Positions 9,835 through 17,438 of a stretch of DNA of 56,387 bases are shown here, piece after piece (positions within the stretch are counted from its first letter, which is position 1; every line of letters begins with the position of its first letter). This DNA comes from JBCBSS01 sp039819065. GTDB lineage: Bacteria; Bacteroidota; Bacteroidia; Cytophagales; Cyclobacteriaceae. The stretch spans positions 1 through 56,387 of the forward strand of contig JBCBSS010000029.1 of the NCBI GenBank assembly GCA_039819065.1. The letters run 5' to 3'. Made by a program: the position numbers and the translations under genes. The notes below the pieces were generated by a model. The model made no database searches and was not told where the DNA came from. It worked only from the letters and a program-made list of their open reading frames with translations.

Positions 9835-9900
9835 GTCATTTGGAATCGGCAAATGGTTCACATTGATTGCCATGGCTACCGGGCCAGATGGCATAGGTGA
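9835..9900 (+). pseudogene. In-frame remnant of the M15 peptidase C-terminus
   Basis: These 66 bases match 5438-5503, the last 21 codons and stop of the M15 peptidase gene, at 61 positions. Read in the same frame the remnant gives VIWNRQMVHIDCHGYRARWH, then Arg and stop, with one substitution (Arg to His) against the intact gene. The reading frame is closed just upstream by TAA TAA, so it is not part of a functional gene. Similarity ends abruptly at the stop codon. The transglutaminase gene lies between the intact gene and this remnant. Confidence 0.9.
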
Positions 9901-10051
9901 GTAAGGTATTCATATCCGTCGTGTATAAACTGCTTGCCAAAAACTGAATAAGCAGAGATTTAAATCTGATCATTTACAGGGTCAACTTAATGTTCGGAAA
10001 AGAATATTTCCTATTTTCATTACCTCTAACTAAACGAACACATATAAATCC

Positions 10052-12130
10052 ATGAAAGTCGCTTCCCTATTCACTATTCTTTTTAGTATTAGTATCGCAT
10101 GTACTACGGCTGAACCACCCCCTTCTACCAAAATACACTGGGACAAATGGGGTGTGCCACACATATACGCCCAAAACGACGATGAGCTTTATTTCGCGGC
10201 CGGGTATGCGCAAATGCACCTTCGGGGCAACCTGATACTGGAGCTTTATGGGAGAGCCAGGGGGAATGCCGCATCAATCTGGGGAGAAGACTATGTGTCC
10301 ACCGATGTATTGATCCAGACTATGGGCTTTCCGGAATTAGCCAAAGAATGGACAGCCAAACAAGACCCTGAGCTCCAAAAAATCGTTCAGTCTTTCGTTA
10401 GCGGGATGAACAACTACGCAGAAACACACCCTGAGGCATTTGATGATGATAAGAAACTGGTATTGCCGCTTAAGGCCGAAGATGTCAATGCGCATGCTCT
10501 TTATGTCGTGTATACCATTTTCGTCGGTGGAGAAGACCTGGGCCGCGTACAGAACTGGTCCGAAGCTGGTTCCAATGCTTTCGCTGTGGCCGGTAAGCGG
10601 GCTGCTAATGGCAATGCTATGCTGGTACAGAACCCTCACCTACCCTGGTTTGGCGAGTTCCTCTTCACCGAAATGCATTTCAACACCCCGGATAATAACC
10701 TCTATGGCGCTACTTTGGTGGGATTCCCTACCATCGCCATCGGCTTCAATGACTATCTGGGTTGGACTCATACAAACAACACTATTGACAATGCAGACAC
10801 TTATGAATTGCAACTCAGCGGTGACGGTTATCTGTTGGATGGCAAAGTGAAAGCCTTTGAGAAAAGTACCAAGACACTCAAAATCAAAGCAGTAGATGGC
10901 AGTATAGCGGAAAAGGAAATTGAAATATGGCACAGCGAGCATGGTCCGGTGGTGAAGAAAGGCAATCAAAAAGCTTTAGCCGTTAGAATGGTTGGTTATG
11001 ATCGACCTGATAGTTTTCTACAATGGGTCAGAATGGGCAAAGCCAAGAATTTCGAAGCGTTTGAAGAAGCCTTACAAATGTCGCAAATCCCTTTCTGGAA
11101 CGTGATGTATGCTGATAAGCAGGATAATATATTCTACCTTTTCAATGGCTTGGTGCCTAAACGGTCGAATGGTGGATGGTCTTACTGGAATCGTATTATC
11201 CCGGGCGGTAAATCCGAAGATATCTGGCAAGATGTACACCCTTACAGTGACTTACCTAGGGTGAAAAATCCTGCTCAAGGTTGGCTCCAAAATTCTAATG
11301 ACCCACCATGGACTTGCACCTACCCAGTGGCACTCGATGCGGATGACTTTCCACCCTATATGGCACCGAGGTTTATGTCTTTTCGTCCTCAAAAGGCAGT
11401 AGAAATGCTCAACGGGGATCAATCCATCACCTTTGACGAACTGGTGGAATACAAGCTTTCTACGCGTATGGGTATGGCCGACAGGATACTGGATGATCTG
11501 TTTCAGGCTGTGGATCAATATGGTGGTGAAACGGCTAAGGAAGCCAAAAGTGTTCTGAGCGCCTGGGACAGGCAAGCCGATCCTCAAAGTAAAGGTACAT
11601 TGCTCTTCACGCAGTGGGCACGTAGAGCCAGATTAGGGTCTCAAAGTACTTTCGCCAAGCCATGGAGTGAAGACGACGTCATCAACACACCGGATGGACT
11701 TGCAGACCCACCAAGAGCAGTAAAAGTATTGGAAGAGGTGGCCACGGCCATCAAAGAAGATCATGGAAGACTTGACATACCATGGGGTGACGTATATCGC
11801 ATAAAGTACAACGGTATCGACTTACCAGGCAATGGGGCTTCAGGGTTATATGGTGTAGTGAGAGTAGCCTGGGAAGGCGGGCGTAATAGAATAGGTGGAG
11901 GAGATTCCTGGGTGGGTGTTATAGAATTTGACGAGAAGATCAAAGCCAAAGTCCTGTTAAGTTATGGTAATTCTTCCATGGCTGGTTCGCAAAACAATGG
12001 TGATCAATTACAACTTTTCTCTGATAAAGAAATGCGCGATGCTCATTTCTATCAGCAGGACGTCGAAACCCATACAGTGATGACAGAAATCTTGAAAAAC
12101 GGTAAGTTCGAAAAAACGGATTCTAAATAG
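10052..12130 (+). CDS. Penicillin/AHL acylase family (S45) lipoprotein
   Basis: A 692-residue N-terminal-nucleophile hydrolase. Residues 1-17 form a lipoprotein signal ending in Cys17 (SIAC). The chain opens with the family hallmark IHWDKWGVPHIYAQNDDEL. The precursor is expected to cleave itself before Ser174 in EAGSNAF, making Ser174 the nucleophile. NPHLPW and GFNDYLGWTHTNN are further conserved blocks of the large subunit. Family members deacylate beta-lactams, acyl-homoserine lactones or other N-acyl compounds, but the substrate cannot be told from sequence. It is transcribed alone, with a 279-bp gap upstream and a strong terminator just after the stop. Confidence 0.93.
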   Translation: MKVASLFTILFSISIACTTAEPPPSTKIHWDKWGVPHIYAQNDDELYFAAGYAQMHLRGNLILELYGRARGNAASIWGEDYVSTDVLIQTMGFPELAKEWTAKQDPELQKIVQSFVSGMNNYAETHPEAFDDDKKLVLPLKAEDVNAHALYVVYTIFVGGEDLGRVQNWSEAGSNAFAVAGKRAANGNAMLVQNPHLPWFGEFLFTEMHFNTPDNNLYGATLVGFPTIAIGFNDYLGWTHTNNTIDNADTYELQLSGDGYLLDGKVKAFEKSTKTLKIKAVDGSIAEKEIEIWHSEHGPVVKKGNQKALAVRMVGYDRPDSFLQWVRMGKAKNFEAFEEALQMSQIPFWNVMYADKQDNIFYLFNGLVPKRSNGGWSYWNRIIPGGKSEDIWQDVHPYSDLPRVKNPAQGWLQNSNDPPWTCTYPVALDADDFPPYMAPRFMSFRPQKAVEMLNGDQSITFDELVEYKLSTRMGMADRILDDLFQAVDQYGGETAKEAKSVLSAWDRQADPQSKGTLLFTQWARRARLGSQSTFAKPWSEDDVINTPDGLADPPRAVKVLEEVATAIKEDHGRLDIPWGDVYRIKYNGIDLPGNGASGLYGVVRVAWEGGRNRIGGGDSWVGVIEFDEKIKAKVLLSYGNSSMAGSQNNGDQLQLFSDKEMRDAHFYQQDVETHTVMTEILKNGKFEKTDSK

Positions 12131-12150
12131 TTCAAAACCAATGTAATAGG

Positions 12151-12196
12151 AAAAGTCACTCTGCACGCTGACGCATGGTGACTTTTTTTAATTTTT
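12151..12196 (+). terminator. Rho-independent terminator of the acylase gene
   Basis: AAAAGTCAC at 12151-12159 pairs perfectly with GTGACTTTT at 12178-12186 around an 18-nt loop. The right arm runs into a T-rich tract. It starts 20 bases after the acylase stop codon. Confidence 0.8.
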
Positions 12197-12234
12197 CTCC
12201 CCTGTCAGCAAACCTTCTTCCATGAATTTTGCTT

Positions 12235-12271
12235 ACCATAATGGTTGAGTATGTGCTAACCATACTCCACC
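12235..12271. promoter_or_regulatory. Dyad-symmetric candidate operator before the AI-2E-family gene
   Basis: GGTTGAGTATG (12243-12253) and CATACTCCACC (12261-12271) form an 11-bp inverted repeat with one mismatch and a 7-bp spacer. An overlapping short palindrome ACCATAATGGT lies at 12235-12245. The dyad sits 31 bp before the ATG at 12303 and is followed by TTGAATACTTTG, a partial -7-like box. The spacing suits a regulator binding site; the regulator is unknown. Confidence 0.45.
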
Positions 12272-12302
12272 CTTGAATACTTTGTTTGTCACTTAATTAC
12301 TA

Positions 12303-13343
12303 ATGAAAGATACCAAAACAACCAACACACTGCTGTTGATTATAGTCATTCCGCTTATATTCTACTTGCTCAAAACGCTTTCCTTTATTTTCATCCCACT
12401 CATCCTCTCAATGTTTATCACTTTGCTGTTTTTACCATTGATGAGATGGCTGACAACGAAAAAGGTGCCTAAGCTCTTGCGGATAGTGATTGTAGTGTTG
12501 ATCATTTTGGGTGTATTGAAAGTTAGCGGTGAGTTGATCCAGTTATCAAGTGATGAGGTACTCTCGGCAGATAGTCAATTCTTCGAAAAGCTTGAAACTA
12601 AACTGGTCGGCCTGATCGTATCCATTGAAGCATTTTTTGGTGTAGAACGGCTTCAAGGTGAGAACATACTGATCCATTATTTTGAAGGAAGTAATACGCT
12701 ACAGCACTTCGGTTCTACACTGGATACCATCAGTAAAACAGCCACCATGACCCTGACTACCACATTTTTTGTGATCCTACTTTTGTCAGAGTCCATCAAT
12801 TTCCAGCAGTTGCTAAACACCACCATATTCAAAAACAACTTCGCTTCTATCAAGACCTTCATGAAGGTAGAAAAGGAGATCATCAGGTTTGTGAAAGTGA
12901 AGTTTATCGTCAGTCTCTTCACTGGCATAGGCTTCGGACTGGCCTGTCTGGCTTTTGGTATAAGCTTCCCCATCTTCTGGGGACTGTTCGCCTTCCTGAT
13001 CAACTTTGTGCAGATGGTGGGCTCCATCGTATCGGTGGTATCTCTGTCTTTATTTGCCTTCGTCGAAACCGATCAGACAGGCATATTATTGTTCTTCATT
13101 CTTGTGCTTATTGCTGTACAGGTAGTGTTCGGTGCCATACTAGAACCTATTTTCATGGGAAAGGCATTCTCGCTCAATGTCATTACCATCCTGATTATGC
13201 TTATGCTTTGGGGGTATATCTGGGGCGTACCGGGCCTTATCATGTCCATTCCCATTACCGTATTTATCAAGATCGTCTTAGAACAATTCCCAAAAACCAA
13301 AGTAGCAGCGGAGTTGATGTCAGCTCCCCCTGGTTCCGAGTGA
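12303..13343 (+). CDS. AI-2E-family (PerM-type) transporter
   Basis: A 346-residue inner-membrane protein of the AI-2E family transporter/PerM superfamily. It has two to three N-terminal membrane segments (LLLIIVIPLIFYLLKTL, then LILSMFITLLFLPLMRWL). A central soluble region at about 70-150 is followed by a bundle of C-terminal segments with the usual FGLACLAFGISFPIFWGLF and GVPGLIMSIPITVFIK blocks. Members export small molecules or sodium/protons; the AI-2 assignment applies to few of them, so the substrate is open. Length is normal for the family. It appears to be a single-gene unit with a possible operator dyad upstream. Confidence 0.88.
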   Translation: MKDTKTTNTLLLIIVIPLIFYLLKTLSFIFIPLILSMFITLLFLPLMRWLTTKKVPKLLRIVIVVLIILGVLKVSGELIQLSSDEVLSADSQFFEKLETKLVGLIVSIEAFFGVERLQGENILIHYFEGSNTLQHFGSTLDTISKTATMTLTTTFFVILLLSESINFQQLLNTTIFKNNFASIKTFMKVEKEIIRFVKVKFIVSLFTGIGFGLACLAFGISFPIFWGLFAFLINFVQMVGSIVSVVSLSLFAFVETDQTGILLFFILVLIAVQVVFGAILEPIFMGKAFSLNVITILIMLMLWGYIWGVPGLIMSIPITVFIKIVLEQFPKTKVAAELMSAPPGSE

Positions 13344-13576
13344 CGCAGCAAGCCTTCGCTGTAAAAAGGAGCTGGGTATTCGGAGAAATTGGTATCAGAT
13401 CAAGGTTGATATGTTTTTTGTTTTATATAGAATCTCTTAATTAATTACACCTATATAATCGGTTTGGTATTGACTATCAGGTGCTTACTTTCTGTTCTCG
13501 TGTAAAAGTCTCATGGACTCCATGTAAAAGAATGGGCATAATCATTATCTTGAGTTAAGCACCTTATTCTATTGCT

Positions 13577-13966
13577 ATGCAACAGCTCATACCATACCTC
13601 GTCTACCCTGGCAATTGCAAAGAAGCCATGCAGTTCTACGCCTCATGTCTGCATGGTGAGATTACCATTCTGCAAACTTTTGGTGAGTCACCAATTGACG
13701 TACCAGCAGAGGTAGCAGACCGCATTTTCAATGCCGAAGTAAAGGCAGGCAATATTACCCTAAAGGCCTCAGATGACATGCCAGGACATGAAGTCAAGCA
13801 AGGAACCAGTGTCTCCCTTTATCTTGTATTTGATGATAAAGATGCTAAAAAAGTAGCTTTTGACAAGCTAGCCGATGGTGGTAAGATTTTGTTTCCTTTA
13901 AAGGATGATTTCGGCATGCTCAAAGATAAATTTGGTGTGCAGTGGATGGTGGTACATAAGGCTTAG
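13577..13966 (+). CDS. VOC-fold protein, PhnB-like
   Basis: A 129-residue single vicinal-oxygen-chelate (glyoxalase/bleomycin-resistance) domain of the PhnB-like group. The opening PYLVYPGNCKEAMQFYASCL and closing FGMLKDKFGVQWMVV are the characteristic first and last strands of this subgroup. Members are widespread small dimeric proteins whose reactions are mostly unknown. The upstream 233-bp gap holds nothing obvious apart from an AT-rich run near 13430. The small membrane gene at 14001 follows 34 bp later on the same strand. Confidence 0.88.
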   Translation: MQQLIPYLVYPGNCKEAMQFYASCLHGEITILQTFGESPIDVPAEVADRIFNAEVKAGNITLKASDDMPGHEVKQGTSVSLYLVFDDKDAKKVAFDKLADGGKILFPLKDDFGMLKDKFGVQWMVVHKA

Positions 13967-13987
13967 CCCAACTTATCTACACTTGTT

Positions 13988-13995
13988 ATACCTTT
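13988..13995 (+). promoter_or_regulatory. Possible -7 box (TACCTTTG)
   Basis: TACCTTTG fits the Bacteroidota -7 consensus TAnnTTTG exactly, but it ends only five bases before the ATG at 14001 and has no clear TTTG partner 19-21 bp upstream. If used, the transcript would be almost leaderless. Chance occurrence is likely. Confidence 0.2.
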
Positions 13996-14000
13996 GAAAG

Positions 14001-14207
14001 ATGGGGTCGGCATTTATTATTTCAGCGTTGTTAAAAATCACTATTGTGTTGGCGGGTTTAGCGTTGACCGCTTTTAATGTGTACAAATGGATATCTCAAA
14101 AAAATGATCAAAGGTTAAAGAAGGCCTTTTTATTCTTTTTTGGTACGGCCGCTCTCCTAATTCTAATCAGCATCTCAGAATTTGCCGTGATCAGCGCCAC
14201 GCAATAA
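14001..14207 (+). CDS. Small two-helix membrane protein
   Basis: A 68-residue protein with two hydrophobic segments, at about residues 7-28 (SALLKITIVLAGLALTAFNV) and 44-62 (FLFFFGTAALLILISISEF). The segments are joined by a basic loop (QKNDQRLKK) that would face the cytoplasm. No family was recognised. Its ATG and clean hydrophobic pattern argue that it is real. It follows the VOC gene closely and faces the convergent lipoprotein gene at 14246. Confidence 0.65.
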   Translation: MGSAFIISALLKITIVLAGLALTAFNVYKWISQKNDQRLKKAFLFFFGTAALLILISISEFAVISATQ

Positions 14208-14245
14208 ACTGATAAAGCCTGAATCCAAACCTGCACTAATAAGTG

Positions 14246-15376
14246 CTACCTAATATCATCAAAGTCCTTACCGGCGTCCTCCGTTACCCAATACTCTCCA
14301 TTGTAAGTCATTACCCAAAAATCGTCTTTCCATTGTAATGAAAGCTGGCCGCCCGTTCCTTCTTCAGAGACGCTTTCAAACGATATACTGATTTCGGCAC
14401 CGTCTACCTTCATATCTGTGAGTGAATACGCTTCATTACCACCGTCAGACACTACGAACAACGGATACTTGTATGAAGACACCCCGCTTAAGCCGAATGA
14501 GTTGCCTTCACCCTCAACGAAGTAATAGAATCTACTCTGCTCTTCTTTCACCGAATAAACGTAGGAGCCGTCTTCCATTTTCAGCACTTGAGTAAACTTA
14601 TTTGGGGCATTATCAGGTGAATCAGAAAGGACATTCATATCGATCAACAAGTGCTTGAGCCTTTGTCTTTTCTCATTGGTATCCGGCATCTCAACAAGGT
14701 CGTAATACTTGATGTTTAGCTTTTCTATCATGGTTAGTTTCGACACATCGTCTTTGATACCGATATTTTGCTTCATGCTATTGGTTAGGGCTTCATTATA
14801 AGCTACGGTACCATTGTCATAAGAGAGTACAACCAAGCTGATGAAATCAGCTTCTCTCATGCCATCCTCAGCGGCTACCATACCAGCAATTTCTGCCTGT
14901 ATCACTAACTCCTGCGTACCATTCTCATCTACATCCTTTTGTGCTACATAGTAGAAATCATGTGTAGTGGAGGACCGGAAACTACTGAAGGGAGAGCCCT
15001 CAGGCAGGTTAATCATTTCCAGTCTGAAATTGGTATCTTCTCCGGGCATCAACACAGCAAATTGCTTCTCATCCCTGGTACTAAAAAATAGAATTGGGCT
15101 TTCGAAGTCATCCGTAGGCTCCCAGATGGAAAATGCATTCAGTTCGTCATCTGGAAAGGCTTCAGATACCGTACTGAAGGCAAAAGCGTCCCAATCCATA
15201 GAAGGATCCCATTCGAAAACAGTTTTTTGAGCGGCTTCGCCTTCGGAGGTCTCAGTTGTTCCACCAGTTGATTCGACTGGCGCTGTTTCTTGACTTGTAT
15301 TTTCTGAAGGCTGTGATGAGCAGGCGTAAAGGCAAAAGCAGCCTATGCCAAGCACTAAAAGTATGGTATTTTTCAT
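14246..15376 (-). CDS. Hypothetical lipoprotein
   Basis: A 376-residue protein with lipoprotein signal MKNTILLVLGIGCFCLYACS (lipobox LYAC, Cys19) and a low-complexity Ser/Thr/Glu tether to about residue 45. The body alternates acidic beta-like stretches and ends with WKDDFWVMTYNGEYWVTEDA, reminiscent of repeat proteins that hold a calculated property of an ion or ligand, but no family can be named. It is likely outer-membrane anchored. A perfect 6-bp hairpin sits directly upstream of the ATG (15377-15395). Its 3' end faces the plus-strand small membrane gene. Confidence 0.75.
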   Translation of the reverse strand: MKNTILLVLGIGCFCLYACSSQPSENTSQETAPVESTGGTTETSEGEAAQKTVFEWDPSMDWDAFAFSTVSEAFPDDELNAFSIWEPTDDFESPILFFSTRDEKQFAVLMPGEDTNFRLEMINLPEGSPFSSFRSSTTHDFYYVAQKDVDENGTQELVIQAEIAGMVAAEDGMREADFISLVVLSYDNGTVAYNEALTNSMKQNIGIKDDVSKLTMIEKLNIKYYDLVEMPDTNEKRQRLKHLLIDMNVLSDSPDNAPNKFTQVLKMEDGSYVYSVKEEQSRFYYFVEGEGNSFGLSGVSSYKYPLFVVSDGGNEAYSLTDMKVDGAEISISFESVSEEGTGGQLSLQWKDDFWVMTYNGEYWVTEDAGKDFDDIR

Positions 15377-15395
15377 GAGGTATAAATATTACCTC
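15377..15395 (-). promoter_or_regulatory. Start-proximal hairpin of the lipoprotein gene
   Basis: GAGGTA (15377-15382) and TACCTC (15390-15395) pair perfectly around a 7-nt AT loop directly next to the ATG at 15376. It would place a stem at the ribosome entry site of the transcript and could modulate initiation, or be a small operator. Effect is inference. Confidence 0.3.
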
Positions 15396-15455
15396 AACAT
15401 AGTCATTTTAGGGAAATTTGAAAAGTACTTGCATGAATGACACTTGAGTAGCATA

Positions 15456-15620
15456 TCGAACCCAAGCTTCCAAGACAGAGGCTCAAGGAATTAAACCATA
15501 GCCTGCTCGTCCGCCAAGGCACATCTTGTTTGGCGAAGCTTCAGCGAAGGCAAATCTCGTCTGCCGGTCGCGTACCGCAAATGGCTTCAGCGATGGCGCA
15601 AGCAGCCGCGAAGGCAGATT
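15456..15620 (+). repeat. Repeat family R, copy R2 (longer form)
   Basis: This copy begins TCGAACCCAAGCTTCC and ends GCAGCCGCGAAGGCAGATT. Compared with R1 it has an additional internal module, GCGAAGCTTCAGCGAAGGCA, ahead of the shared CTCGTCTGCCGGTCGCGTAC segment. The stop codon of the neighbouring minus-strand membrane gene (15619-15621) is formed at its right end. Confidence 0.85.
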
Positions 15621-15900
15621 AATGTGAGCCTCCACCTCCGGTAAGATGCCACCAATTATCACTAAAGCCACCTCGATCTTTATCGCGGTCTTTCTTGGTC
15701 ATGGTCTTACTCTCGCTCGATTTGAGTATAAACCGCACAATATAAGCCCAGAAGAAAGGGATCAGCCAGGACAACAATGAATTGATCCTTTTTTGAAAGG
15801 TGGTAAAAACGATAGCCTTGTCTATCATCAATTGCGTTTTATAGGCCAGGTATAGGTGCAAGGACAAGGCCACTATCATCAAAAACTTGAGTATTAGCAT
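15619..15900 (-). CDS. Small membrane protein ending in a repeat
   Basis: A 93-residue protein with a hydrophobic N-terminus (MLILKFLMIVALSLHLYLAY), a second membrane segment near 45-60 (WLIPFFWAYIVRFIL) and a charged, Gly/His-rich tail ending HLTGGGGSH. Its TAA stop lies at the junction with repeat copy R2, so the repeat may have replaced an older 3' end. The ATG is one base after the stop of the 43-aa ORF, suggesting translational coupling in one operon with the RNase Z-like gene. No family recognised. Confidence 0.65.
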   Translation of the reverse strand: MLILKFLMIVALSLHLYLAYKTQLMIDKAIVFTTFQKRINSLLSWLIPFFWAYIVRFILKSSESKTMTKKDRDKDRGGFSDNWWHLTGGGGSH

Positions 15901-15901
15901 T

Positions 15902-16033
15902 TTAATTATTCACTGGTTCTTCTTTTAACATGTAGGTGCAAGCTGGGTGTTTCCACCCGGCATTCCTTCGAGCTTGCTCAAAAGTATTCCAGATCACCTT
16001 TTGCCCTGCAACCTGGGTGTTTGGTATCATCAT
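15902..16033 (-). CDS. 43-aa ORF coupled within the RNase Z-like operon
   Basis: Reading the minus strand from ATG 16033 gives 43 codons (MMIPNTQVAGQKVIWNTFEQ ... EEPVNN) and TAA at 15904-15902. The ATG begins one base after the stop of the RNase Z-like gene, and the TAA ends one base before the ATG of the next gene. Filling a gap exactly at both ends is strong evidence for translation. The residues Trp, Arg and His (QARRNAGWKHP) suggest a small soluble protein. Its C-terminus (LKEEPVNN) echoes the end of the hydrolase upstream (LEEEPING), so part may come from a tail duplication. No family recognised. Confidence 0.6.
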   Translation of the reverse strand: MMIPNTQVAGQKVIWNTFEQARRNAGWKHPACTYMLKEEPVNN

Positions 16034-16034
16034 T

Positions 16035-16916
16035 TTAACCATTGATAGGTTCCTCCTCTAAGACATCCCTATGAACTCGTCCAGGCAAGACTCTGTACAC
16101 GGGTATTTCAATGCTATGTTCTTTGCAAAGTCTTTTGATCTCACTATCAATTTGATCATGATCATAGCGTGTTGAAAAATGACTGAGAATTAACTTACTC
16201 ACCTTGATTTCAGATACCATCTGTATCACTTCAGGCAACGTACTGTGCTCATTGTGCCTGTCGCTCGGAGATCGTCTTTCAGAAGCATCTAAAAAGGTAG
16301 CTTCATGAATTAAAATATCAGAGCCATCCCAACGGGCATAATCTTCCACAGGGGTATCACCAGAATAGCCAAGGATGTCGGTCCTTACCTCTTCGGTAAT
16401 AAATTCGTTACCTTTCTCTTTGATTAGCTTTTGAATCTCTTCACCGCTGAGTGTGCTAAATGCTTTCTTCAACTTTCGCTTTACACTGAAGATTTTATAA
16501 CTCAGGCTTTTGTGTAAATGATCGCCCACTTTAACATGACCATTACGTACGGTTTCCACCATTATGCCATTCTTTACCTGAATCACATCTCCTGATTGAG
16601 CCGGCACCCATTCAGGAGGTTGGACATGAGGATCGAAGCGAGTACCAAAATCAGCCATATTGGGAAAAGAGCCACAATCTTTGGGGTAATATATCTTAGG
16701 CAGTCCACCTCGGCCGTTAAGCTGATTGAATTGGAATAACCCAGTCAAATGATCACGATCGGCGTGCGAAACGAATATGTGCTTAACCTTGCCTCCTTTT
16801 TGAGTCAAACCTGCCGAAACGCCATCACCGGCATCAAGCAATATGCCCAACTCCTCAATTAGGAACCATGTCGAAAATAACGCGGTCGAATATCCAGTTA
16901 TGGTCAGGTTGTTCAT
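16035..16916 (-). CDS. RNase Z-like metallo-beta-lactamase-fold hydrolase
   Basis: A 293-residue MBL-fold protein with the RNase Z/ElaC pattern: SHADRDHLTG (H51, D53, D55, H56), YSGDT (D187), HEATF (H204), NEHST (H224) and LSHFSTRY (H246). The usual HxHxDH metal motif has Asp at the third position (H51-A-D53-R-D55-H56), so metal binding may differ. Canonical enzymes cut the 3' trailer from tRNA precursors; shorter relatives act as other phosphodiesterases. The gene lies 26 bp after the 64-aa gene and is followed by two tightly coupled small ORFs. Confidence 0.82.
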   Translation of the reverse strand: MNNLTITGYSTALFSTWFLIEELGILLDAGDGVSAGLTQKGGKVKHIFVSHADRDHLTGLFQFNQLNGRGGLPKIYYPKDCGSFPNMADFGTRFDPHVQPPEWVPAQSGDVIQVKNGIMVETVRNGHVKVGDHLHKSLSYKIFSVKRKLKKAFSTLSGEEIQKLIKEKGNEFITEEVRTDILGYSGDTPVEDYARWDGSDILIHEATFLDASERRSPSDRHNEHSTLPEVIQMVSEIKVSKLILSHFSTRYDHDQIDSEIKRLCKEHSIEIPVYRVLPGRVHRDVLEEEPING

Positions 16917-16942
16917 TTCGTGATTAAGAAAGTAATCTTATA

Positions 16943-17137
16943 TTATCTTTTGTGCTTTTGGAAGAATCTAGTCAGTTCAATTATCACCTCGTTCCTTTTT
17001 GAGCCATTTAGTTCATTGGCTAGCTCATCTGGTTGTAACTCGTATAGTTGACCCCACCAACGTTTTATTTTGTTATCCCATATGCGCCAACCGCCAGGAA
17101 CACCTTTGCAAACATACCTTCTTTTGGACTTACTCAT
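16943..17137 (-). CDS. Small basic protein upstream of the RNase Z-like gene
   Basis: The frame opens at a TTG (17161), but ATG 17137 is preferred and gives 64 residues beginning MSKSKRRYVCKGVPGGWRIW. It is basic and Trp-rich in the first half, with Lys/Arg-Trp-Trp (IKRWWGQLYEL), and a helical acidic/basic second half ending FFQKHKR. No family recognised; small size and charge would suit nucleic-acid binding, which is inference only. It begins the four-gene minus-strand operon and a -7-like TAGTTTTG lies 72 bp upstream. Confidence 0.6.
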   Translation of the reverse strand: MSKSKRRYVCKGVPGGWRIWDNKIKRWWGQLYELQPDELANELNGSKRNEVIIELTRFFQKHKR

Positions 17138-17208
17138 CAGACCAATTGCTAATTTGAACAAAACTCAACCACTACTACCTTGCTTTCCAAAAGTTCGGTA
17201 GCCATTTA

Positions 17209-17216
17209 CAAAACTA
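17209..17216 (-). promoter_or_regulatory. Candidate -7 box TAGTTTTG of the RNase Z-like operon
   Basis: On the minus strand TAGTTTTG matches TAnnTTTG exactly, 72 bp upstream of ATG 17137. No good TTTG is found 19-21 bp further upstream, so this is a partial match. Confidence 0.3.
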
Positions 17217-17317
17217 AACAAATGCAGTCAATTGTCTAACTTTGGTATACTGGACATTTACGTTATTTTCCATATTGGTAGAAACTTCTCCAGACACAAA
17301 GTGCTAACCATGTAGGA

Positions 17318-17345
17318 GATAGATTTCTCACTGCGCTCGAAATTA
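17318..17345. repeat. GTCATTTCGA-type element, half copy
   Basis: GATAGATTTCTCACTGCGCT, then CGAAATTAC, corresponds to one end of the dispersed inverted-repeat element seen in full at 55369. The opposite end is not recognisable. Confidence 0.55.
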
Positions 17346-17438
17346 CCGCTCTGTATGGCTTTTGAGACGGCCTTGTTCGGTTATACTGCCCTATTGTGTG
17401 GAATCAGGTGTTTGGTGGGCTACTCGAAACCGTCAAGC

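Larger units (their letters stand above)
17138..17438. other. Gene-free interval between two minus-strand units
   Basis: This 301-bp gap contains the putative promoter of the RNase Z-like operon (17209-17216) and a half copy of the GTCATTTCGA-type element at about 17318-17345 (GATTTCTCACTGCGCTCGAA, then ATTAC). An open frame at 17362-17625 on the plus strand overlaps the TolC gene antisense and was not accepted. No clear terminator for the efflux operon was seen. Confidence 0.6.

Noticed and set aside
13988..13995. TACCTTTG as a strong promoter
   Set aside because: Too close to the start codon and without a -33 partner; kept only as a low-confidence entry.
15483..15671. 62-codon minus-strand frame
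   Set aside because: It lies within repeat R2 and overlaps a better supported gene in another frame.
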